From: Phanerodontia chrysosporium
Lineage: Eukaryota > Basidiomycota > Agaricomycetes > Polyporales > Phanerochaetaceae
Reading direction: 5' to 3'
NCBI GenBank assembly: GCA_001910725.1
Contig: MJGA01000002.1
Span: 1,054,001-1,118,000, forward strand
DNA: 64,000 nt
The position numbers and the translations under genes are program-made. How positions within the stretch are numbered: position 1 is the stretch's first letter; each line of letters starts with the position of its first letter. Of the stretch, positions 1 to 14,160 are shown one piece after another. The notes beneath the pieces were generated by a model, which was not told the origin of the DNA, ran no database searches, and saw only the letters and a program-made list of their open reading frames with translations.

Positions 1-95
1 CCACACGCCTAGCATGGTCGAAAGTAATAGCCGTCACTTCTTCGCCGCCTGCCGTTCCGGGAGCGCCACCTCCGCGACCCTCGTCCCCACGCAGC

Positions 96-2423
96 ATGGA
101 ACAGAGACGCGGAGGCCCTGTCATAACCGCCAGCCTGAATAAGAAAGAAGAGCGGGGATACATTTGGATGACGGTCCCCAAAAACTACCGGTAGCGTACC
201 CCAACAGTCTTTTCCGGTCGGCCGGTGTTCACACTTTCTGAGTATAGGGACTCTGCGGACGATGGGATACTCACAGGACTCCTTGGCGGACCATTTATCT
301 CCGCTGCGATGCTCTACCTGAGCATGCGGACCATCGGAGACCCTGCCTCGAACCGCCTACCCCCGGAATGGCTGATCGAAGCCCCCAGAGTGCTCCCTGA
401 AAAGGAGCCTTTCGTCGATGCCGCCACGCCCTTCTCATCTCCCGCCGGACATTGGTTAGCCTCTCCACCTTTTGCGCGACCATCCTCATTGTGCACGTTG
501 CGGCGTCAAGGGTGACAGAGGCGCGCCACCGACGCAAGGTTCAGGTGCCAGCCGGCGAGGTTAACCACGTCCCTCGCAAGGAAAGCCGCCGAACCTATTT
601 ATATGTACTCTTTGCGGTGTCTGTCACCTTGTGGATATTGTGTGTGAAGATTATACTTGCCGAGTTCGCAAAGCTTGGCATCTGGCAAAGTGAGTCACCC
701 ATTCTCTGGACGTGGGAGTAAGGACGCTTAACTATGTGCCTAGACTTGAGCAATACCGAGGTTGTTGCCGCATCCCTTTTCTATCAGTTTTCACTATACG
801 TCGCGGTGCGTCTAGCCCACCATGGCTTCACGTTAGGTGAGCTAGGGTTGGTCTCGTTTGGAGCGACGGCCCTGTTCATGGAAATGATGAACCTGACGGT
901 TTCACGAGTGCGTCGGCGGAGAACTTTAGTGTGCGTCCTGCTGCTAACGGCCTGTTCGTGCAGATTTGGCCATCAATTACCCCGTTCATAAAGACATACC
1001 GATTACCGACTCCACTTCTGATATACCAGCTCGCGCTTATACCCGGATCCCTCCTCACCGGTTTCCTACTATCTCCCCTCCTCTACCTCTCGAGGCACAT
1101 TGCCCGGCGCCCCGTCCGACGGCTACGTTTCCCTGAGGAAAAGGAAAAGCACAGACGCCTCCTCGCTCTGGGCTTCTACGCTGGTTCCGTTCTCATAATC
1201 GGAGGTCTCATCGGCATGTGGACGCGCTGGTGTCTGGGGAACCGCGACCCCTGGGTTTGGGTGCTCTTCTGGCTGCTTGAGGGCAGGCGCAAGTGGACAC
1301 GGCCTGCGCTGCTCGCCTACTGGGCCGCGCTCGGGAGCCTGAGTGTCGCGGGGTGGAACCGCCAACTCGCGCGAAACAGGCGTTACCGGCACCGGCCGAT
1401 GAACAGTGTCTCGTCCGAGCCCGGCATCGTCGTCCCGACGAGCTTCGACAACAGTCGCCTGCACAGCGGCGGACAGACTGGCGCACTGAGCGACCCGAGT
1501 GTGCCGCCCTCCCCGAATGCGGAGCCGGGCCCCCTCGGGCTGAGCTTCCCGAACCTCCCGAACCTGTCCAACCTCTCGAACCTCCCGCAGCTGGCCAACG
1601 GCGCAAACGTCGCGACGGACCTCCTCGATGCGGCGGACAAGCACGTGCCTACGCTGACGCTGAACGCCCGGCGGAAGTTCTTCCACGGCCTGGCCGTGCT
1701 CATGTTTGTGCCGGGTGTTGCTCTTGACGTGAGTCTTCTAGGTTGGCTCCACTGCATGCAGCGATGTTGACCGCCTGGATAGCCCGCCTTTGCGCACCTA
1801 TCCTTCAGCGCTGCCTTTGCCCTGTTCACCTTTGCGGAGTATGTCCGCTACTTCGCACTATACCCGTTCGGTGCGGCGGTCCACGTGTTTATGAATGAAT
1901 TCCTCGACACCAAGGATAGCGGCACGGCGATCCTGAGCCACTTTTATCTGCTCACTGGCTGCGCCAACTCGGTGTGGTTTGAGGGCCCTTCTAGGCTGCT
2001 GCTGTTCACTGGCATCCTCACGCTCGGAGTCGGGGACGCCCTGGTATGTCTTCTTTCTGCCTGTTTGTGATAGGGCAGCTCTCACGGGTGTCGATTGCAG
2101 GCATCGATTGTCGGCAAGCGTCTGGGCCGTCACCGGTGGTCGGCAAGCATCCCGAAGACCATAGAGGGGAGCGCGGCGTTCACGCTCTCCGTGGTGGCCT
2201 GCGCCTGGCTGTTGCGGATCTGCGGATTTACTGAGGAGTTCTCGGTGAGTGTATCAAACCCAATCTGTACGAGGGAGCTGTGCTGAGCTGACTGGATGCC
2301 CAGATCGTGCGATACGGGACGGTCGCGGCGCTGGCCTCGGTTCTAGAGGCGTTCTCGGTCCAGAACGACAACCTGACCTTGCCCCTGTACATGTGGAGCA
2401 TGCTGGCCTTTGCGAACGCGTAG
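96..2423 (+). CDS. SEC59: Dolichol kinase (Sec59 family), multi-exon
   Basis: This gene makes the ER membrane enzyme that phosphorylates dolichol with CTP, giving the dolichyl phosphate needed for N-glycosylation and GPI anchors. The protein is strongly hydrophobic with many membrane spans. Its C-terminal part carries family blocks: ARRKFFHGLAV, FAEYVRYFALYPFG, GVGDALASIVGKRLG and KTIEGS, the last two typical of the CTP-binding region. The start at 96 (MEQRRGGP) is chosen because splicing 191-247 joins it in frame to the first membrane segment; no in-frame stop lies upstream within the window. Other introns read by eye are 690-743, 908-963, 1729-1782, 2044-2100 and 2245-2303, all GT-AG. Between 401 and about 430 the conserved frame moves by one base with no usable intron (see finding). 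A Pro-Asn-Leu repeat sits in the middle loop. Family assignment is confident; the first exon is less so. Confidence 0.85.
1547..1587 (+). repeat. Short in-frame tandem repeat in SEC59 loop
   Basis: Imperfect copies of a 9-12 base unit (aacct[c/g]tcc type) encode PNLPNLSNLSNLP in the long hydrophilic loop before the catalytic half of the dolichol kinase. The repeat keeps the reading frame and looks like a slippage-prone low-complexity linker. Confidence 0.6.
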
Positions 2424-2890
2424 GAGCGGTCACTGTGCCTGTCGGGAGAGTGTATGTAGATCGCTATGTTCTTTTTGCAGAAATCGATGCTCGCGGGGGC
2501 CGCTAGCACGCACGCCTTCCGTCTGTGGACGATGTGCCTAGAGATGAGTGCGTCGCGGAGGACGAAATTGATGCGGAGTCAGAGTGATGACCTCATTCGG
2601 TCTGGCGGAGGGAGAGACGCCCAATGCTCCTTCGGTAGGCTTGGCGAAGCGCGCCAGCTGTGGACACTGGAGGGGCAGGCTGCATACAGCGGTCGACAAA
2701 CTTTGCCTGCGACGTCGAGCACACCGTCTGTACACCGTTTGATGTCCATCCCACGCCGCCTCGTCGTCGCAACTCGCTAGCTTGTCGTCGATCTCCCCCG
2801 CTCGACCGCAGGCACGCTGCACGCTTTAATCTCGCTCTCGATCTTGCTTGGATACTTTGCCGTCCGTATCACCTGCGCCCGCTCGCTTTG
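2424..2890. other. Intergenic, SEC59 3' end to kinase 5' end
   Basis: No gene is seen. The stretch must hold the SEC59 3' UTR and the promoter and leader of the downstream histidine kinase. The kinase frame is open upstream to about 2660 but has no ATG there, so the first in-frame ATG at 2891 was preferred. Confidence 0.5.
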
Positions 2891-5800
2891 ATGGATCTCA
2901 TGGCCAGTAGGAGCACGGACCAAGTATCGACCTTCGGCCATCGCCCATCCAGCCTCTCCCGTTCACGATCTGACGACGCCCCGCAGCCCTCTGCCTCTGC
3001 ACCCTCCCTCAAAGACGTCTCATTCCTTGCCGCGACTGCGCCGCACATCACCCTCTCGCCCGCTCCTCGGTTGCCTCTGCCCTCCAAGTCACACAAGGGT
3101 CAACCGAGGAGACCGTCCACAGCGTCCTCTGCCGAGGAGAAGTTCACCCTTCTCCCGTCCTCAGAGCTCGCTACGCCAGTCTCCGCCAATAGCTCGGGTT
3201 CGCACGAAGGAGAGAGGATGAGGCTGGACTCAGAGTCCCCGCTGTCCGAGGCCTCCATACAGGAGGTCAATCGGCGTGCGCACGCGGCCGTGGCTGGACT
3301 TCGGGCAGAGGCATCTAAGCTTGCGGGCTCAGGTGAGCGCCCTGACTCTAATCTCGTCCTGCTGCACGCTTACGGACTTGCAGTCGACATGCTGCCATCG
3401 CCATTTGACCCATCGCCCTCAGACGAGCAGCTCTCGCAGAACCTGCGCCTCCAGCATGATGACACACAGGTAGATTACGACTGGGCGACGTTTATCAGCG
3501 CGTACGCGCTCGGCCGGTGGAATCCCCTCAAGACCCCTCATCCTCCCCGATCACAACTCCAGCCCCCTACACTGGGCTCCACTTCGCGCAGTGTCTCCCG
3601 GACTGCAGAAGGACTAGATATATGCGACTCGCCGGATCACCTGCACACGCCCGCGTACTCTTGGGAGCCACAGAGTCCTGAAGTGCATTCTCTGAGAGAG
3701 GCCTCCAAGCAGACAGAACATAACCCATTGACCAACTCCGCTCCTCCGCAATATCAGCTACCTGCTCACGTCCCTACGGCGTCTACGACGGCACACTCTG
3801 TCCCACAGCTACCAGATGTCGGCATCGCAAGCCGAAGAGCAACAATGCCGCTGAACCTAGGTTTCGCGCACCGGCTACGAAACTCCTTTGCCGACATTCG
3901 TTCCTCTGCGGGATTCGGTTCCAACACCGAGTCGAAGCCGACGGCACCCAATACTGACGTGACAACATCTGCTGCTGCGATTCGTTTGGCTGCGGCTCGC
4001 GTTTCTGTCGCACCTCTAGCTCTGCCGTCTCCGGAACACGAACTTACAGACCCCTTTCGAGGTGTTACAGCGACAATACCAGGCTCGCATCCATCCGATC
4101 TCGGCGGGTCGCATCCGGACCCTCCACTAAAGTCTCCGAATCTCTCACGGAAAACGAGGCTCAGCAGCTTCTGGCAGGGGACGCAGGACGTGGAAGATTC
4201 GCGGCTTCCCACAATAGAGGCGAGCCCGCCCGAGTGGAGCGAGGAGCATGGATCACAGTCGTCGTCTCAACGGAACGATGACTCGCGGAAATCATCAGGC
4301 TCGTTCCCTTCGTCGGCTCTGCCGTGCCCCCGGCGACAGCGCCCATACGATATAGTGAGGACAAGGAGGACGATGATTACTTCGGCTCTATCGAGAGCCA
4401 GAAGGTCTTGGAGAGCATGTCCAGCGACAGCGACAGGAACAGTATCGCCACGCATACAACAGGTTTCACGCGTCCGGACCATGACATGGCGAGACACGCA
4501 TCCGCTCCGCCTTTAGACTATGAGCCGTCGACTGTTCCTGCCCTGCCCCGGCGGATATGCCTGACGAGACAGACATCCGCGCCACTGCCTACACTTGCCA
4601 TGTATGACAAACGGTTGCGGACTGCTCGCCCTGCCTCTGAGAGCTCTGCGCTGTCTCACGTCGGCCGCTCTGCCAAGGAGGAGCAGATGTTCTCGGAATT
4701 GGGATACCTGGCCCCGCCGAACCCACCTGACGAACTTGAGCGGAGGCGTGCTCTCTACAAGTGAGTGCATGTCGGTATGACTGTTAGTCATTAGGACAAA
4801 TCGTTTTCTTCTTGACAGGTTCAACATCTGGAATACCGGGCACGACGTGAACTTCGATCGGATCGCGCACCTTGTCAAGCTAGTGTTCAGTACCCGCATC
4901 GTCGCCATATCTCTCGTCGATGGCACTGAAGAGTGAGTATTACTCGCTCAGCTCCCATTTGCGAGTCCTCATCTCATGAGCAGGTTCTTCAAATCGGAAT
5001 GTATGTTCTTCGTCACGTTTTCGGCCCGCATCAAGGTACTGACTCGGCCCAAGCCGGATTTGGCGTGCACAACATGCCGAGAACTTCGTCTTTCAACGCG
5101 CACGCGATATTGCAGCGGTATGAGCCAATTACCCGGCCCTTGTGGTTTGCAGCTCATAATTGGATATAACAATAGAGATGACGAGCCAACTGTCGTGCTG
5201 GACGCACAAGATGACTGGCGGTTTGCTGGCAATGTACGTCCGAGATTTCGGAGATGATCCATGTTTCGCTGACCAGCTATCAGCCTCTTGTCATTGGGCA
5301 TCCCCATATACGGTTCTATGCTGGCTGTCCACTGCGAACGCAAGATGGCTACAACATCGGAGTGTAAGTTCATACACCGGTGCACCATACAGACTCTCAT
5401 TGCACTCCAGACTGTCTATTATCGACGACACCCCTCGCAGAGAGTTTAGTCCGCGGCAACGGCATACTCTCAAGGAATTTGCCGTAAGTCTTCGGAGGAC
5501 CAGTGCCGGCCCCGATGCTCATTTGAAAATACAGCAAATCGCGATGCGAGAGCTCGAGCTATGGCGTGACAAGGTTCGTTCGCTTCCTTGCACCCTGCTG
5601 GGAACCTCCGCTCACGACAATCTACAGATCCAGCTGCGCATACGAGATCGAATTCAAAATTCGGTATGTTGAGGCATTTTGCAATAATGAGATGTGTCGT
5701 TGATGGCCGCTCGCTTGCAGATGGAAGAGTTCACGAGGGAATGTCTCGAAGTTGATAAGGATGTGAACGGCGAACGCTCCGAAGGCCGAAGCCTGTTCGT

Positions 5801-8800
5801 AGGAACGTCCATGGAGCAAGTGTACGAGCGCGCTGCGCGATTGGTGAAACGCACACTTGATGTTGAAGGCGCCATCGTCATGGACGTCTCCCACGTTGAC
5901 GTGTTGGAGACGGTCAACGCCGAGAGTACGACGTCGATCAGCATTCACAGTGATGATCCACAGGTCGGAACGACCAATCGCATGCTGAATGCCGACGAGT
6001 ACACCAAGCTCCAGGAATTCTTCTCCAAGGCACCCGACGGCAAGATCTGTGAAGGTGTCCTGCCCGCGGGGCTGCGTCCATTCCTCCCGCCCAGAATACA
6101 ATATGCGCTAGGTACGCTCCACCTCCCGATCCATCCCGTCTCTGGTTTAGACTGAAACTGTCTCCAAGCTGTTCCGATTTTCAATATCGACAAGCGACCG
6201 TTCGCCATATTGTGCGCGTACAGCACCGGTGACCGAACCACTCCTTTCGTAAGCTCAACACTTCTTCTGTTGCGTTACGTACGACTCACGAGACTTAGCT
6301 CGAAGGCCACGAGCTATCATACCTGAGAGCGATAGGAGTCATCATTCTGTCTGCCGTCCTGAAGCGGCGCATGATCTTGGCTGATAAAGCCAAGAGCTTA
6401 TTTATATCGAAGTGAGTGTCTACAGACACTGCAAGAACTGCACATCTGACAATCTTGCAGCATCTCGCATGAGCTGAGGACGCCGTTGCACGGAGTGCGT
6501 ATTTCTGCCACGGATGACGTGATCCGTACTCACGTATCTCTCAGATCCTCGCATCTGCCGAGCTCCTGTCAGAGACGTCGCTGGATCATAGCCAAGCCTC
6601 TTTCTTGCAGACAGTTCAGGCATGCGGCACGTCCTTAGTGGAGACGGTCAATCATGTCTTAGATTTCACAAAACTGAGCGGCAACGCAAGATCTGGTGGC
6701 GTCGAGAATGTGATTCAGCGAAGCAGGTGACTGATAATCCTTCCTATGACGCCACGCCTCTGCTGACATCTCCTTAGGGTCGACCTCATGCAGCTCGTCG
6801 AGGAAGCTACCGAAGGATGCTGGATCGGACACCGTGCACGAATGTTCACTTCGGAAATTGGCAGCGTCTACTCCCCGCCCAAGCAGGACCGGTCTTCCGC
6901 TACAAGATGGGTGGAAACTGTCATTGACATTGATCACAATGACACCGTAAGTTGCTCCGTCCTGTACGTCGGACTGTACTCACATCGCGTTAGGGTTGGG
7001 TTTTCAAGTGCGAGAAGGGCGGCATACGGCGTGTCTTAATGAACTTGTTTGGCAACAGTCTGAAGTTCACCTCGGTATGAGTGTGCTTCATGCGCTAAAC
7101 ATTGTCGCTCATCTATCCACTTTCGTAGGACGGATACGTTCATGTCATGCTTCGTCAGCAACCGCCGGCATCTGGACAGCCAGAGAATATGGCGAAGATC
7201 GAGCTTTCGGTGCTTGACACGGGCAAGGTATGTACCACGTGCTTGCGTTCTAAGTAGTATTCATATCGAGATCGTTGCAGGGAATCAGCCAAAGTTTCCT
7301 TAAGGTGTGTATCCTGGAACTACGCTCGAGGCCATGCTAAGTCCCCTATAGAACCAGCTCTTCCATCCATTCTCCCAGGAGAATCCGTTACAGACAGGTA
7401 CTGGTCTCGGCTTGGCCATTGTCAACAGCATAGTGCGATCCAAGAGCGTCGATGGCAAGGTTGACGTCTGGAGCGCCGAGGGGGTTGGCACCGAGATCAA
7501 GGTGACCTTCACCGCGGAATTGGTGCAGGACAACGAGGCTCGCAACAGCGACGCAGAACTGCGGAAGCAATATGATTCTCTGAAGCGACCTACGATCTCT
7601 TTGGCTGGCTTCGACGACCCACATCGCGGAATTCAGCTATTGAAGACTGTGCTCTCGACGTACCTCACTAAGCGCTGGGGGTTCATTCTTGTGGACGACC
7701 CGGAGAGCGGCGACATTGTGATCGTCAATGAAGACTATGCACAAGTCAGCCGAGTTGTCGAACAGAAACTGCCTAAGAAGCCGTTTATGATCCTCTCCTC
7801 CAACCGTGGTGACCCGAAACTTATGGGCGTCGTCACCGAGTACGAGAGGCTTGGCGGGTTCTGTCGTGTCGTGTACAAGCCGGCAGGGCCATGTCGCATA
7901 GCATCGGCCCTCAAGCTATGCCTTCACGCTCTAAACATCAACAAAGCATCCACGAACACTTCGCTGGAAGACGTCTCATCATGTGGCGTTCACGAGTCGC
8001 CGTCAGACCCTGGTGAGAGTGCGGGCGCGTTGCCCTTGCCTCGTCGATATTCCGAGGAGTCGGGTCACAACAAGAAACTCTCCCCGCAAGTACCTCGCCC
8101 GTCGTTAGGTCCGAGAGCTATTACCGTCCACCCTTTGGCAACGTGGTCACACTTAAGCACCCCAACAGAACAGGACGAACCCCGCGAGCTCGATGATCAT
8201 CGTCGTTCGGCTTCCCCAGTCTTCTCGCAGAGCCCGTCGAGTCCTACTATCGCTATCGGGACGGGAGGAACACTCCTGAAGTCTTCGGCTGGTACGCTTC
8301 AACATCAAGGAGGTCCCATACGCGTCCTTGTCGTCGAAGATAATGCTATTCTCCGTGGTCTGCTGTAAGTGCTCGACTGATTTCCCATATTGCACATAGG
8401 CTCACTGATCCTTCCTGTCTAGGGTGAAATGGCTACGTAGCAAGGTTCGCAGGATGCACTTGCGTGCGCTTCGTATGCTGACTTTTGCCGCAGGGCTACG
8501 ACTATTGTGAAGCCACAGATGGTCTAGAGGGTGTGCGTGCCTTTGAATCAGACGGTCACTTTGAGTATGCATCTCCCTCAGTCGCATCTGTATACACGTT
8601 GACCTTGCTTGCTCCTCAGCGTCGTACTTGTCGACCTCTCTATGCCCGTCTTAGATGGCAAGTCAATTTCTAGGCTGCTCATTGACGTATCTGACTCTCT
8701 GCATAGGTGTCGGTGCCACGGTCAAAATGCGCGATGTCGAGGCCCTGCGGAAGAAACAAGGGCAGATTGACAGACACGTGCAGGATACCCGGATACTCGC

Positions 8801-8981
8801 GCTCACCGGCATGTCATCTCTTGAAGATAAACGAAGGGCCTTTGATGCAGGCGTCGATGGCTAGTGAGTGCATGACGTACGCGATCATATTTGCCAGGCT
8901 TCTAACGCTGCACGCAGCCTGGTGAAGCCCGTCGCTTTCAAGACATTGGACATGATGTTCCATAAACTCGGTCTCTCATGA
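2891..8981 (+). CDS. Soluble hybrid histidine kinase: disordered N-terminus, GAF, HisKA/HATPase, receiver
   Basis: A fungal two-component sensor with kinase and receiver in one chain, expected to feed a phosphorelay through an HPt protein. The start is the first in-frame ATG (MDLMASRS). About 600 Ser/Pro-rich residues precede a GAF domain ([15 protein letters not shown] onward, with [17 protein letters not shown]). A second conserved stretch leads into the H-box [11 protein letters not shown] (His codon 6468-6470). The N-box is [15 protein letters not shown]1 is VLDTGKG, the F-box is FHPFSQEN and G2 is [10 protein letters not shown]. The C-terminal receiver begins [11 protein letters not shown], has the phospho-acceptor Asp in LVDLSMP (codon 8633-8635) and the Lys in LVKPVAF. 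No membrane segment is seen, so it is probably cytosolic. There are many introns of 45-60 nt. The frame moves by one base at a five-C run at 4327-4331. The GAF ligand is unknown and I cannot place it in a named fungal HHK group with certainty. Confidence 0.9.
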
Positions 8982-9641
8982 TCGTCGTATATTCCCCACC
9001 TCTTGGATGGTCCTATTATTGGTGCGATGAGTTCACAACCATCTAATACCACTACCACACGCATATAACCCCCACAAGCAGGCTTTCCTCACACAGTCAT
9101 CCTTTTTTGTCTCTCTTATAGCCGACACCCGTCTAGTGTGCTTCTACATCCCCATATCTAGCTTTGAAGTCGTTTCGCATGATCATCATCCCTATTCGTA
9201 TGCTCGTCTGCTGTTGTCGAATACCTCTCTTGTAGCATTTTAGCCAGCCACGATCTGCCATACCTATAATGTACACTAATGGACGTCTCTTTTTCGCCTT
9301 ACGATCTCCACCGTTGCCCCCTCCACACATCGTTTGCTTTCCGCTTCGTTATCACCAACCTCGTTTGCATTCGCAGTTCCCCAAATAGAAAACCGAGTGC
9401 ACAAGATATATGTATGTTACAGAGGGTTGACACATGCCGAGCTCCACGCCCGCGATTTTGGGTTCGGTAGTATTACATCGGGTGACACAGCACAAATAAG
9501 ATTCTAAGTATAAGACGGGAAAAGAAGGTGCGACGCAGAAGAAATGAGACCAGCGAAGTTGGATCAAATCCGGCAGGTAGAGAGACATGGTGTGGGTGTA
9601 CAGATGTATTATGGCAATGCGGCGTCCGACATTTTTGGGGC
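8982..9641. other. Convergent intergenic region
   Basis: This lies between the 3' ends of the histidine kinase (+) and homocitrate synthase (-). It is T-rich on the kinase side and A-rich toward the synthase, as expected for two 3' UTRs. No gene or repeat is seen. Confidence 0.5.
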
Positions 9642-11470
<1,829 letters not shown>

Positions 11471-11709
11471 TTTGCAGCAGGGCTCGAGTTTTTGGATGGC
11501 GACGAGGATGGAGAGTCTGGGTGAGGACGAACAGAGAGAGGAGGAGGTTTGTATCCTCTGAAAAATGAGTGGAGTCAGATCCCTCGAGTCATTTACAACA
11601 GTAAGCAGATCACGCGCGCTTGCCGCTTTCGGCAGTTCGATCCTATAGATTCCCGGATTACCCTCTTTCTTGAAGTTTCTATTCAGCCTATTCTTACAAG
11701 TAACTGCAG

Positions 11710-12384
11710 TCACAGAACCCGCCGCTCGCACCGTGTCTCTTCGTGCACGCTCTCGCAGTTCTGGTCGCAGTACGCCACACCGCATTTCCTGCAGCGATAC
11801 TTGCCATAGTACCCACAGACCGTGCACATCATCCGCGGCGGTTCCCTCGGTGGCGGTGCCGTCGCGGTCAGGTAGGTTGGTGCCGCCGCGGGGTAGGAAG
11901 CTAGGCCCTATCGAACAGTCAGCAAGGCTCGCCCTACGCGATAAGACCGCACACCTACCGACTCCTCGAGCAATTGTGCGAAGCTCTTCTTGTACAGCAC
12001 TGCGTCCGCACGTTCATCGTCGACTTCTTCTTCTTGCCGAGCTCTGCCGCCCTCTTGTCCGATATTGCTTGACGCGCTCGCCCCTTGCCTGTCCGTCCAC
12101 CTGTTTCTTCCGCATCTTCACTAGCACCAACGACAATGGTCGGCTCAGAGTAATTTGATCTCTGTTCAATAGGACCTGTCTGTCCGACTGCAAATGCTCC
12201 TTGCAGACAGTCATACCTCAAGTTCATCCAAGTGTCTCTGGGTGCGTTTCGCGATTACATCGGGATCGAAATGTGTTGATGCGCCTGTCTGTGCATTGCG
12301 AGCAGCTTCGCAACACAGTTTAGGATCAATCTGGGCTTCAACGCCATGAGCCACATTTCACGTACGCTGTCTTCGTGGAGGCAT
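11710..12384 (-). CDS. VPS71: HIT zinc-finger protein, SWR1 complex subunit (Vps71/ZNHIT1 family)
   Basis: Vps71/Swc6 helps the SWR1 chromatin remodeller exchange H2A for H2A.Z. The C-terminus is a complete zf-HIT module: CTVCGYYGKYRCRKCG followed by YCDQNC, VHEETRC and a short basic end. Before it comes LYKKSFAQLLEESGLASYP and PTYLTATAPPPREPP, the usual fungal approach to the finger. Upstream exons give FDPDVIAKRTQRHLDELE and SNYSEPTIVVG. The conserved run STMNVRT then LYKKSF is split over two frames near 12001-12004; one missing G would join them (see finding). The first exon is uncertain: I propose MPPRRQR at 12384, but the intron after it would be unusually short. It is transcribed toward homocitrate synthase. 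Confidence 0.8.
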
Positions 12385-12515
12385 AAGCCAAGTGATGCTT
12401 CACTCGAGCGCTGTCATTGGCGCGGGCACACCATGCATCAAATATCGCGGAGGTCCAGATACTTCATCGTACAGAACTAGTATACATCCTTCAATTATGG
12501 TGCATCCGACGTTAC

Positions 12516-12982
12516 TCAACCGCGACCGGTAGCGCGACCAATCTCGACATCTTGCTCTGCGTCAGCGAGACCGCTATTCTGCATGAATTGGTCGACCTCT
12601 CTGTCTCCCTTCCAAGCGTCGACCTTTGCGCCGCGAGTGCGACCGGACACGCCCTTAGCATCGTCAGGCGCGGAACTCAAGAGGTCGTCGACCTCGCCTA
12701 CACGTGGAGTCAATAATATTATAACCGTTGTGCACCGTATTCGCTCACCTTTAGGAATCTTCCCCGTGGCGTCAGACCGCTCAGTCTCCATGTCCTCCCG
12801 AGTGTAGTCTCTGAACGTCGGCTGGTTGTCGGCGCCGCGCGCCCCAACGGGCTGGCGGCCGTCGTCGATCTCGGGCGATACTCTGCGTTGTCAGAGGACG
12901 CCTCTGCACGGGGGTTGAAGGTGTTCTGGTCTACCTCGCGCTCCGTGTTCTGGGGAAGGTTGTAGGGATCTCTGCCGACCAT
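12516..12982 (-). CDS. Small unknown hydrophilic protein
   Basis: Three exons join cleanly. The first (MVGRDPYNLPQNTERE, 12982-12935) is followed by a 65-nt intron (12934-12870) and then IDDGRQPVGARGADNQ. A second intron follows SDATGKIPK, and the last exon ends in AEQDVEIGRATGRG. The product is roughly 115 residues, polar, with no membrane segment, signal peptide or Cys pair. It contains DAKGVSGRTRGAKVDAWKG, a Gly/Lys-rich stretch faintly like small stress-related fungal proteins, but I do not recognise a domain. It is divergent from SEM1 with a 746-bp gap. Confidence 0.6.
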
Positions 12983-13728
12983 GGTGGTTATGCTTGGGGA
13001 GGTTCGTTGTACCGTCCGTGTCCGAGACACGCAGCGTATATATGCGTGTCGAAGAGCAGACGTCACTGCCGCTGGTTATCCCCACAGGTTGCCAAAGTTG
13101 ATTCATCCGTAACGTCACCAAAGTGGCGAAGTACGACACTTTCTCGATATAGGGTGGTCCGCCGCCGCAGACGCCAGGCAGTCGATCGCGTCTCCATTCC
13201 CTCTGGCCATGTTCTACACCACTACACGCTCTGTTTACAGGCAGGCCGAACGTGGTACACGGTGCTCGACTAGTATTCCTTGTGCTGCTCGTACGCGGCC
13301 CGTGTGGCGCTGACTCGTTCCGCAGGCAAATATTCTCTGCGGAGCTGCAGCAGGTGTCTACATTTGCTCCGCGGGGCATATAGTGGCTATCCTCATTCGT
13401 GGCCAACCCGAAAGTTCGAAGTTCTTCACAAATTCAGTTCACTGGGCAGACAGATAGTACACTGGTGTTTCCTCTGTATCTACGTTGCTTCCCACAACAA
13501 ACTGTCATCTTATCCTCGTAACGTGCTTCCGCCCGGGGTCGCATCAGAGCGACTCTTTGAAATGAAGAGGCGGAAGAGCTGCAAAGACCTGTCTTCGGTG
13601 GCTCGAGCGCTTCTGGACCGGCGCCTGCGCGCGACTGACGCGTCTCGCGGTCTTGCGCTTCACCCTCATTCGCTCCGCTACCACCGTCTACACCTCACCT
13701 TCTCGTCGAGCCACTCTCTCTTTCCACC
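12983..13728. other. Divergent intergenic region before SEM1
   Basis: This holds the promoters of the small unknown gene (-) and SEM1 (+). The last 60 bases before the SEM1 ATG are pyrimidine-rich and end in a good translation context (CCACC before ATG). No further gene is supported; the open frames here have no coding features. Confidence 0.45.
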
Positions 13729-14160
13729 ATGTCGGACAAGGCATCGTCATCCAAGACGGACCCCGCACCGCCCACCAAGATCATCGAGCCACACAAGGAC
13801 GAAGAGCACCCCGCGGCGCTCGGTGTGCTCGAGGAGGATGACGAGTTCGAGGAGTTCCCCGTGGCAGGTGTGTGTTCTTGTTACCTGCAAATGTGTGCGC
13901 TTGGTGCTGAATTATGATAGACTGGGACGACTCCCAGACAGACCTCGCGCACCTCGGCGGTGCGGCCCCTGGAGCAGCCAAGTCGGGCGGCGACAAGCTC
14001 TGGGAGGACAACTGGGATGACGACGATGTCGAGGACGATTTCAGCGTACAGCTGAGGTGCGCATCATCTTTGTATTGCCACGCTTATTGTGCTCAATAGC
14101 TACCATATCCACAGGAACGAGCTCGCGAAGAAGAATGGCACCGACGCAATGCAACACTAG
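13729..14160 (+). CDS. SEM1: 26S proteasome lid subunit Sem1/DSS1
   Basis: Sem1/DSS1 is a very small acidic protein of the proteasome lid, also found in TREX-2 and with BRCA2-type proteins. Three exons (13729-13867, 13921-14056, 14115-14160) give a protein of about 105 residues. The two diagnostic acidic-aromatic patches are present: [17 protein letters not shown] and [16 protein letters not shown]. They are followed by the C-terminal helix [12 protein letters not shown]. The fungal protein is slightly longer at the N-terminus ([17 protein letters not shown]) than the human 70-residue form. Both introns are canonical (53 and 58 nt). Confidence 0.95.

Noticed and set aside
12870..12934. Frameshift in the small unknown minus-strand gene
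   Set aside because: A 65-nt GT-AG intron joins MVGRDPYNLPQNTERE to IDDGRQPVG in frame, so no shift is needed.
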